Shown here piece by piece: positions 32,210 to 37,340 of a stretch of DNA of 37,340 bases. Position 1 is the stretch's first letter; each line of letters starts with the position of its first letter. Under the pieces are notes generated by a model. It did no database searches. It was not told the DNA's origin and saw only the letters and a list, made by a program, of their open reading frames with translations. The translations under genes were made by a program, and so were the position numbers. Origin of the DNA: Planctomycetales bacterium (GTDB lineage Bacteria; Planctomycetota; Planctomycetia; Isosphaerales; Isosphaeraceae); contig DAIDHB010000373.1 of assembly GCA_027452145.1 (NCBI GenBank), positions 1 to 37,340 on the forward strand. The letters run 5' to 3'.

Positions 32210-32229
32210 CCGGCGATTGACATCGCCGG
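32210..32229 (-). repeat. Short palindromic element, copy C (inverted)
   Basis: CCGGCGAT-TGAC-ATCGCCGG is a perfect 8-bp stem. On the minus strand it is preceded by GGCGAA and followed by GTGC, so it is oriented opposite to copy B. Confidence 0.75.
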
Positions 32230-32464
32230 TTCGCCCGGGATGCCGATGGACGTTCGGCGGCAGATGACGCGGATAGGCAATGAGGCATGCCGCATCGGCC
32301 GGTAATGACGGTGGACGTCGCTTCACGATCTCCGACCGACCGAGGGAGGTCGCCGCGGCGTTGGCATCGCGCCTCAGGCCGGCTTGCTCGTGGCGCCGAC
32401 GGGGGCTCCGCGCAGGGAATCGGGGCCGAAGGGACGGTCGGCCATATCTCACTCGTCGTGAATC

Positions 32465-33010
32465 TCAGCCCTCGGGGATCTCGCCGGATGTCCCGGCTCC
32501 CCCGCGAGCCCGGCGGAGCTCGACGGTGCGATCGTAGGCGTCCTGGACCGCCGCTTTGGCCTGGGTCCACGGCATGTCGCTGCGCTTGCTCGCCTCCCAG
32601 TCGCGCTGAAATTGCTCGTCCAGCAGGTCGATGCCGGCGTCGCCGTACTTCGCCTCGGCCTCGGCCCCGTAGCGGTAAGCCGGTATGTACGCCTCGAAGG
32701 TCTCGCCCTTCTTCACATACGGGCGCGACTGGAAGTGATCGCGCAGCCAGTGATCCTCGGTCGTCGGATCGATCATCTCGCCGATGCCCTTGCCGGCGTA
32801 GCCCCCGGCAATGGCGCCAGCGGCCGCGCCGACGGCGGCGGCAACGGGGCCCGCGACTGAGCCGATCGCCACGCCGCTAACGGCGCCGGCGACCGCCGCG
32901 CCGATCCCGGCCTCGATCGGATGCGCCCCTGGCGCATCGGTGATCGGATCGGCGTTTCGGTTGCCTTTAGGGGGAAGATCGATCGTCTTCTCGCCGGTGT
33001 CGGTATCCAT
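32465..33010 (-). CDS. Glycine-zipper protein
   Basis: A 181-residue protein. A perfect ribosome site (GGAGGTG, 6 bases from the ATG) fixes the start at 33010. Residues about 30-70 form a long Gly/Ala hydrophobic stretch with regular small-residue spacing (GAAVAGAVSGVAIGSVAGP, then AGAIAGGYAGKGIGEMIDP), a glycine zipper able to insert into or associate with membranes. The C-terminal half is soluble and charged, with conserved-looking WLRDHFQSRPYVKKGETFEA and a tail from YDRTVELRRARGG. Such proteins are often stress-related or osmotically induced. It is followed in the minus direction only by non-coding DNA; the LapA-like gene lies 26 bases upstream, so both are probably one transcript. Confidence 0.8.
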   Translation of the reverse strand: MDTDTGEKTIDLPPKGNRNADPITDAPGAHPIEAGIGAAVAGAVSGVAIGSVAGPVAAAVGAAAGAIAGGYAGKGIGEMIDPTTEDHWLRDHFQSRPYVKKGETFEAYIPAYRYGAEAEAKYGDAGIDLLDEQFQRDWEASKRSDMPWTQAKAAVQDAYDRTVELRRARGGAGTSGEIPEG

Positions 33011-33036
33011 GGTTTCACCTCCACACCGCAGGTCCC

Positions 33037-33270
33037 TCACGCCGATCCCGAGGGCCGCTCGCCGACCCGCCGCAGGGATCGCCTCACGAATGCGACGACG
33101 GTCCAGCCGCTGACCATGCCGAGCAAGTACACGGCCACGACCACCGCGGCGACCGGTCCGGTCACCTCCCACTTCCAGAAGTCCACCGTGACGCTGCGGG
33201 TGTTCTGGACCGCGAAGAGTCCGACCGCGCCCAGGAATACGAGGAACAGGATCGCCTGGATGATTCGCAT
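33037..33270 (-). CDS. LapA-like (DUF1049) small membrane protein
   Basis: A 77-residue protein with two transmembrane helices: RIIQAILFLVFLGAVGLFAV at the N-terminus, and VAAVVVAVYLLGMVSGWTVV. The phrase QNTRSVTVDFWKWEV between them is typical of LapA/DUF1049 proteins, which in E. coli work with LapB in regulating LPS synthesis. GAGGAGGG just upstream of 33270 decides the start. It precedes the glycine-zipper gene with 26 bases between. Confidence 0.8.
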   Translation of the reverse strand: MRIIQAILFLVFLGAVGLFAVQNTRSVTVDFWKWEVTGPVAAVVVAVYLLGMVSGWTVVAFVRRSLRRVGERPSGSA

Positions 33271-33617
33271 GCTCGCCCTCCTCATCGGCTTTGCGGCCGA
33301 CGGAACTCTGACACAGGACGCGAACGGCAAATGTTGTTCCAATCGTTGATACTCGCGATGTGACCGATCTCGTCTGGCACGCGGCATGGCCGGGGAAACA
33401 CGAGCCGACGTTGTGGAAGTGAAAACGTGCCTTCGAGTTGGACGAAAAGCTTGTGCGGCCGCGACTTCCGTCTCGGGGACGCCGCCGACAACGTCGCCAG
33501 CGAGATCGTGGCGCACCGAGGTGGAAGACCCGGCCGAGGGTGTTGCCCTTCACGTCGGGAGTCCCGTCATTTACGCTGAGAGTGAGGGGTGGTAGCGGCC
33601 AGGGGGTGCTCGGGGAT
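33271..33617. other. Non-coding stretch before higB
   Basis: Divergent intergenic region between the LapA-like gene and the toxin frame. I see no gene, no clear promoter pair and no repeat. Confidence 0.4.
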
Positions 33618-34037
33618 ATGCACGTCATCTCGCGGAAGCCGCTCCGAGAATTCTGGGAGGAACACGGCGATGCGGAGGAGCCTCGGAGGCGGTGACTGCA
33701 AATCGCCAGGCGGGCGGAATGGGGTGACTTTGCCGCACTGCGGAGGGACTTTCCCAGCTCCAATCGGGTCGACCATCTCACCGTCATCAACATCGGCGGG
33801 AACAAGTATCGCCTGATTCTCGAGATCTTTTTCCAGGATCAGGTCGTCCTGGTCAGGAACGTGTTGACGCACCGGGAATACGACGAGGGAACCTGGAGAG
33901 CCCGGAGTCCGGCTCCAGCGAGGGGAGACAGAAGACATGGCGACGCGGGCGACGAAACGCCAGGGCCCCACGCCGACGGCGGGAGCGGGCGCGGGCGCCA
34001 GGCGAGCGGCAAGAAGAGGCGTCGCCGTCGCCGGTGA
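33618..34037 (+). pseudogene. higB: HigB-type mRNA interferase toxin, interrupted by an in-frame TGA
   Basis: From the ATG at 33618 the frame reads MHVISRKPLREFWEEHGDAE, the typical HigB N-terminus, to codon 25. Codon 26 is TGA (33693-33695). The same frame continues with LQIARRAEWGDFAALRRDF, VDHLTVINIGGNKYRLI and VVLVRNVLTHREYDEGTW, the complete remainder of HigB. In the HigB relatives I remember, the position of the TGA holds Trp (about ...RAWYRVAKRAEW), so TGG to TGA is the simplest explanation. No frameshift is needed. Past the normal family end the frame runs on to a TGA at 34035-34037, about 100 bases into higA, adding a basic tail. The toxin, which would cleave mRNA on ribosomes, should not be made unless the stop is read through. 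Confidence 0.8.
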
Positions 34038-34431
34038 TCGGGATCTCGAACTGGTCCGATCCTGTCCCTTGCGCGTCATCCGCGACGACGAGGAATACGA
34101 GGGTGCGATCGATATGCTCAATCAGTTGAGCGATCGCGGCCATAATCGTGGTTCCGACGAAACGGAATACCTGCTGGCCCTGGCCGTCTTCGTCGAGAAA
34201 TACGAGGACGAGCACGATCCGATCGCTCCGGCAACGGGTGCCGAGATGCTGCGAGCCCTGATCGAATCTCGTCAAATCTCGCCGACCGATGTGGCGGTTG
34301 GGTCTGGACTCGCGGTTTCGACCGTTTCCGGCCTTCTCGCGGGGAAGAAGACGATAACGCTCGACCAGGTCGAGCGGCTCGCTCGATTCTTCCAGGTCAA
34401 ACCGTCGTTCTTCCTCGATGAACGCGGTTAG
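33937..34431 (+). CDS. higA: HigA-type antitoxin, HTH protein
   Basis: A 164-residue intact antitoxin of the HigA/XRE type. The first ~30 residues are an Ala/Arg/Gly-rich extension, encoded where the higB frame overlaps. The family core starts at DLELVRSCPLRVIRDDEEYE, continues with YLLALAVFVEKYEDEHDPIA, and ends in a helix-turn-helix (about 105-155: ISPTDVAVGSGLAVSTVSGL, then LDQVERLARFFQVKP). It would neutralise HigB and repress the operon. GAGGGGAG lies upstream of the ATG at 33937. As the toxin frame is broken, its antitoxin role may now be only in trans or regulatory. Confidence 0.85.
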   Translation: MATRATKRQGPTPTAGAGAGARRAARRGVAVAGDRDLELVRSCPLRVIRDDEEYEGAIDMLNQLSDRGHNRGSDETEYLLALAVFVEKYEDEHDPIAPATGAEMLRALIESRQISPTDVAVGSGLAVSTVSGLLAGKKTITLDQVERLARFFQVKPSFFLDERG

Positions 34432-34441
34432 AGGTCCGGAA

Positions 34442-34657
34442 TCAGCCGCGTAATACCCGAAGACGCACCAATACGGGGTCACTCGGCCGGCTAGCGTTCG
34501 TTCGGGGCGGGCGGACCAGGACGGCCGGCCCTGGTCCAGTCCGGCCGGGTTCGAGCGATTCGAGCCGCGCGGCGGATCGGATAGGGAATCTCGAGTCGCC
34601 GTCGCCGGGATAGGCGCTGAGCTTCGCCGTCATGTCCGCCAGGGGGACGATCATCAT
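34442..34657 (-). CDS. Small hypothetical ORF
   Basis: A 71-residue ORF (MMIVPLADMTAKLSAYPGDG...). The start at 34657 has AGGAG close upstream and lies 5 bases after the stop of the preceding minus-strand gene, a typical operon arrangement. I recognise no family, and the second half is Pro/Arg-rich and may be chance. Treat as tentative. Confidence 0.3.
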   Translation of the reverse strand: MMIVPLADMTAKLSAYPGDGDSRFPIRSAARLESLEPGRTGPGPAVLVRPPRTNASRPSDPVLVRLRVLRG

Positions 34658-34662
34658 GCTTC

Positions 34663-35064
34663 CTACTCCTCGCCACCGATGAAGAGTCGATTCCGTCGTT
34701 GACGCCGATGAATTGCGGCCAACACGCCGATCGCCATCAAATCGAAAAAGGGCCGGGCGATCAGGGACGGACGATCCTCCAAACTTCGACCTTCGGAGTA
34801 CGCGGAGAGGCACAATAAGTCGGTACGCAGGAAGTCAAACAGAAGTGCCCATAAGAAGATGGCGTACATGAGACGGGCGATCGTCGGTCGCGTGCGATCC
34901 GAATTGGTGCTCGAGCGATTGAGCCCAGCGATTCCTCGTTGATTCCGATCGGCCCACGCCGTCAGACCCACAACGAGGAAAAAGGTCGTGACGAGCAGGG
35001 GAACGATGAATCGCCAGTTCATTAATCTTAAGGATGTCAGAATCAATTGCCATCCGGCGTTCAT
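34663..35064 (-). CDS. Small hypothetical membrane protein
   Basis: A 133-residue ORF with three hydrophobic segments: NWRFIVPLLVTTFFLVVGLT near the N-terminus, LMYAIFLWALLFDFL in the middle, and FFDLMAIGVLAAI before a basic end (HRRQRRNR). No family is recognised. Base composition is lower in GC than the neighbours (for example around 34800-34870), which might mean transfer. The start is uncertain: 35064 has a weak AAGAG upstream; the in-frame ATG at 35022 is an alternative. It is followed 5 bases later by a tentative small ORF. Confidence 0.5.
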   Translation of the reverse strand: MNAGWQLILTSLRLMNWRFIVPLLVTTFFLVVGLTAWADRNQRGIAGLNRSSTNSDRTRPTIARLMYAIFLWALLFDFLRTDLLCLSAYSEGRSLEDRPSLIARPFFDLMAIGVLAAIHRRQRRNRLFIGGEE

Positions 35065-35142
35065 TTCTCTTGAGTCCGTGGTCGCGGCCGGGATCCGGAC
35101 CGTCCCTCAATCGGCAGGTCGGTTCATGGACGTCATTCAATG

Positions 35143-35182
35143 GGAATGCCCACCGGCCGAGGGGTCGGCCGGTGGGCATTCC
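35143..35182 (-). terminator. Perfect 18-bp hairpin after the third LE-x-R-x-LLS gene
   Basis: GGAATGCCCACCGGCCGA (35143-35160) is followed by GGGG and its exact complement (35165-35182). It lies 20 bases past the minus-strand stop at 35203. There is no strong U tract, but length and placement fit a terminator. Confidence 0.7.
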
Positions 35183-35202
35183 AGGTTTGCTCGGACTCCG
35201 GC

Positions 35203-36336
35203 TCAGCGGGCGGCAGCCTTGCGGCGGGATGGCGACCGGCGACTCGGCAGCCAGCGCTGGTTGAACCGGGCCGATCCGCCCAGGACGAGCTGATAGCCGC
35301 CCGTGGCGATCGCGGTCGTGCCGATCATGGCGGCGAGGCTCCAGGTGGGATACTGGTCGTGGCTCGCGGCGTCGAGCTCGCTGGTGAGGATCGGCGAGGC
35401 CGGCATCTTCCCCCAGTCGGACAGCGTCACGGGGTCGAGGATGATCTCGGTGACGGCGTTCGCGTCGGTCGGGACGGGCAAGACTGGCTGGTCGGGCGCG
35501 GGTGCGGCCGGCTCGGGCATCACCGGGGCGGCGTCGATCGGCTCGACGTAGTCGGCCCCCGGCAGCTCCAGGTCGATCCAGCCCTGGGCGGGCCGGGCCT
35601 GGAGGACGGGTCCGAACAGCGACTCGAAGCCCTGGCCGACGGGCGATTCGAAGCCCTGGCCGAGGACGGGCGGGCCGAGAGGCTGCTCCTCCAGGGTCGC
35701 CGTCGCCAGGATCGCCTGCGTGGTGACCGGGATCGTGCTGGGAGCGAGGTTCGCGACGAGCGGCTGCGGCGCGATGATCACGACGACGGCCCGGCCGTTC
35801 GAGCCGGGACTCGACAGGATGGTCGCGGTCAGCGGCGTGATGTCGGGTGTCTGAGCGGTCGGCCCGGACGTGTCGGTCGTCGTCGCCGATGAGGCGGAGT
35901 TCGTGTCGCCTGTGGTGCCCGAGAAGGTGCCAACGGGGCCCTGGGTCGCCGTCGACGAGCCGGTCGGAGCGGGCGCTGAGCCGCCGATACTGCCCGAGAA
36001 CTCGAAGATCACCAGGGTTTCGTTGAGATTTCCGACGTTGAAGTTGATGGTGTAGATCGGAATGACGAGCTGCAGGGCCGGCTGCCCCAAACTGGTCGGC
36101 GACGGCGTGTTCGCGGCCGATGAGGCCGCCCCGGCCGGCGACGCCGCCCCGGGCGAGGAGGCGATCGGCCCGACGAGCACGGGGACGAGCGGGACCGTCA
36201 CGGTCGCGTGCGGCAGGGCCGGCACCGAGACGGACAGCAGCCGGCGGGTTTCCAGGACCTCGGCCAGGAACAGCCGGCGACGTCGCGGCCGCCCGGACCG
36301 GGCACGTGCGAACGAATGGACCGACAGGGAGGTCAT
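35203..36336 (-). CDS. Exported low-complexity protein, LE-x-R-x-LLS motif and C-terminal GG hydrophobic motif
   Basis: A 377-residue protein without a family I know. The N-terminus is basic (RARSGRPRRRR), then LETRRLLS (residues 28-35). The middle is Ser/Thr/Pro/Ala-rich with some beta-strand-like runs (YTINFNVGNLNETLVIFEF; AVVVIIAPQPLVANL). GQGFES occurs twice within 16 residues (VLGQGFESPVGQGFESLFG). Near the C-terminus MIGTTAIATGGYQLVL is followed by a strongly basic tail, like the element in the protein at 28508-29911. Probably exported and then held at the membrane or processed. GAGGGGTG precedes the ATG at 36336. It is monocistronic with its own promoter and a strong hairpin at its end. 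Confidence 0.7.
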   Translation of the reverse strand: MTSLSVHSFARARSGRPRRRRLFLAEVLETRRLLSVSVPALPHATVTVPLVPVLVGPIASSPGAASPAGAASSAANTPSPTSLGQPALQLVIPIYTINFNVGNLNETLVIFEFSGSIGGSAPAPTGSSTATQGPVGTFSGTTGDTNSASSATTTDTSGPTAQTPDITPLTATILSSPGSNGRAVVVIIAPQPLVANLAPSTIPVTTQAILATATLEEQPLGPPVLGQGFESPVGQGFESLFGPVLQARPAQGWIDLELPGADYVEPIDAAPVMPEPAAPAPDQPVLPVPTDANAVTEIILDPVTLSDWGKMPASPILTSELDAASHDQYPTWSLAAMIGTTAIATGGYQLVLGGSARFNQRWLPSRRSPSRRKAAAR

Positions 36337-36686
36337 GTGTCACCCCTCACGGTGATGATTGGCGAGTCGATCGGGAAGTTGAGGACTCGAGGTGGATATC
36401 GGCTCTAATCCAGTAGGTCGCGGCTCGCGGCGTCGAACCGACACCTTCCTCGTGTATTTTAATGAGGCACACGTCCACTTGCAATGAATGCGTGGCCTGG
36501 CGCGAAAGGGCGGCCGGGGAGGGGCGAGCGGGACGAGCGCGGGGTGGCGGCGGAAAAGTCGGTCTCGGCGGGGGGTGGGGGATTGGATAGAATCTTGGGG
36601 CAAGACTGGTGGAACAACCTCTTCTGTTCGTGGACTGCCCCCGTCTCGACGCCCGTTAACCGAGCTGGAGCTCCGGCCGACTTCCC
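36337..36686. other. Divergent intergenic region before ppa
   Basis: Apart from the minus-strand promoter at 36456-36484 it holds only a weak plus-strand TAGAAT (36588-36593) that might be the -10 for ppa. No gene is seen. Confidence 0.4.
36456..36484 (-). promoter_or_regulatory. Sigma70-type promoter for the third LE-x-R-x-LLS gene
   Basis: On the minus strand TTGCAA (36484-36479) and TAAAAT (36461-36456) are 17 bases apart. The leader would be about 110 bases. Confidence 0.5.
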
Positions 36687-37229
36687 ATGATTCATCCCTG
36701 GCACGACGTGACGCCCGGCGAGCGTCTACCGAGCGAGTTCAACGCCCTGGTCGAGATCCCGATGGGCTCCAGCATCAAGTACGAGCTGGACAAGAAGACC
36801 GGGCTCTTGCGGCTGGACCGGGTCCTGTACTCGGCCGTGTATTACCCGGCGAACTACGGGTTCATCCCGCAGACTTACGCCGAGGACGACGATCCGCTTG
36901 ACGTCCTGGTGCTCTGCCAGGAACCGCTGGCGCCCCTGACGCTGGTGACTGCGCGCGCGATCGGGCTGATGACGATGATCGACGGCGGCAAGAAGGATCA
37001 CAAGGTGCTGGCCGTCGCGGTGGACGACCCCGAGTTCAACAGCTTCCGCGACGCGTCGCAGCTTCCCTCGCACCGCCTGATGATGCTCCGCCGCTTCTTC
37101 CAGGACTACAAGCTGCTGGAAGGCAAGTCGGTGGAGGTGGACGAGATGCAGTCCGCGGAGACCGCGCTGCCGATCATCGAGGAATCGCTCCAGAGGTACA
37201 GCCAGATACGCCGCCGCGGCTTCCATTGA
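36687..37229 (+). CDS. ppa: Inorganic pyrophosphatase (family I)
   Basis: A 180-residue soluble enzyme that hydrolyses pyrophosphate from biosynthetic reactions. The family I signature with its metal-binding Asp reads DDDPLDVLVL (first residue Asp instead of the usual DGDPLD), after EIPMGSSIKYELDKKTGLL and YPANYGFIPQTY. KDHKVLAVAVDD and HRLMMLRRFFQDYK are the expected downstream blocks. The length fits the bacterial hexameric type. The start at 36687 agrees with the family N-terminus; the ribosome site (GGAG) is somewhat distant. It is the last gene, with a palindromic element 33 bases past its stop. Confidence 0.94.
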   Translation: MIHPWHDVTPGERLPSEFNALVEIPMGSSIKYELDKKTGLLRLDRVLYSAVYYPANYGFIPQTYAEDDDPLDVLVLCQEPLAPLTLVTARAIGLMTMIDGGKKDHKVLAVAVDDPEFNSFRDASQLPSHRLMMLRRFFQDYKLLEGKSVEVDEMQSAETALPIIEESLQRYSQIRRRGFH

Positions 37230-37261
37230 GGTGCTGTGCGGAGACGATGTACCGAGGCGAA

Positions 37262-37281
37262 CCGGCGACGTCAGTCGCCGG
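37262..37281 (+). repeat. Short palindromic element, copy D
   Basis: CCGGCGAC-GTCA-GTCGCCGG, an 8-bp perfect stem, is preceded by GGCGAA and followed by GTCA exactly as in copy B at 32161. Lying just after ppa, it might also act as a 3' end structure. Confidence 0.75.
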
Positions 37282-37340
37282 GTCACTCAGAGGCTGTCCC
37301 GGCAGCCCACGAAGTGGGCGTCAGGACGTAGCCGGGGGGC

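Larger units (their letters stand above)
31443..32464. other. 1-kb non-coding region with small repeats
   Basis: No convincing gene; frames here lack start sites, family motifs and consistent codon bias. GC is lower than in the genes. It holds a hairpin with a 12-bp direct repeat (31634-31747), T7 tracts near 32039-32061 and a cluster of palindromic elements (32071-32229). Confidence 0.6.

Noticed and set aside
32161..32229. Palindrome cluster as a CRISPR array
   Set aside because: Units differ in length, orientation and spacing, there are no unique spacers of equal size, and no cas genes are present.
33690..33698. TGA in higB as evidence of TGA-to-Trp recoding
   Set aside because: tyrA, purL, pdxA and spoVG end with TGA, and Trp is encoded by TGG throughout, so a changed code is not tenable.
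33565..34482. Minus-strand frames over the higBA locus
   Set aside because: The plus strand carries recognisable HigB and HigA sequence; the minus frames show no family feature.

Overview
The window looks like chromosomal DNA of a planctomycete, probably of the Isosphaeraceae type. This is inferred from very high GC, several secreted proteins with an N-terminal LE-x-R-x-LLS motif, an FHA-kinase, an ECF sigma factor carrying its own transmembrane and extracytoplasmic part, and a SpoVG with an extra zinc ribbon. No rRNA, tRNA, CRISPR array, phage or insertion-sequence gene was recognised. Several genes have sigma70-like promoters (TTGACA/TATAAT type), and most start codons have a purine-rich Shine-Dalgarno site.

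Layout. 1-2105: C-terminal part of a glycine-rich secreted protein ending in a sedolisin (S53) protease domain. 2353-6705 (+): an acyl-adenylating ligase, an FHA/zinc-ribbon/Ser-Thr kinase and prephenate dehydrogenase (tyrA). 7123-13361 (+): a purine block with a PurS-like/PurL fusion, a NYN-domain nuclease, purQ, and a TPR/glycosyltransferase-9-like protein preceded by a possible RNA switch. 13421-18963 (-): alpha/beta hydrolase, spoVG, ispE, a TPR-like protein and an Ig-repeat surface protein. 19340-22620 (-): a two-gene cassette, a MerR-type regulator translationally coupled to a VIT-VWA protein with a degenerate kinase C-lobe, expressed from what looks like a leaderless promoter inside a 9-bp inverted repeat. 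pdxA diverges from it (22820-23902, +).

23889-27328 (-): a membrane protein and an STN-domain exported protein, directly abutting, and a PfkB-like kinase with an altered catalytic motif. 27529-28398 (+): an RNase Z of the plant short-form type. 28508-31442: a low-complexity surface protein diverging from an ECF sigma factor tethered to an Ig-like domain. 31443-32464: about 1 kb of non-coding DNA with small palindromic repeats, another copy of which lies just after the last gene. 32465-34431: a glycine-zipper protein, a LapA-like membrane protein, and a higBA toxin-antitoxin locus whose toxin frame carries an in-frame TGA where a tryptophan is expected. 34442-37229: two small ORFs, a third LE-x-R-x-LLS protein and inorganic pyrophosphatase (ppa).

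Most metabolic genes are housekeeping (Tyr, purine, isoprenoid, PLP, pyrophosphate). The unusual content is in regulatory and surface proteins: the MerR/VIT-VWA-pseudokinase cassette, the zinc-ribbon SpoVG beside ispE, the silenced higB, the palindromic repeat family, and a C-terminal motif shared by two of the LE-x-R-x-LLS proteins.
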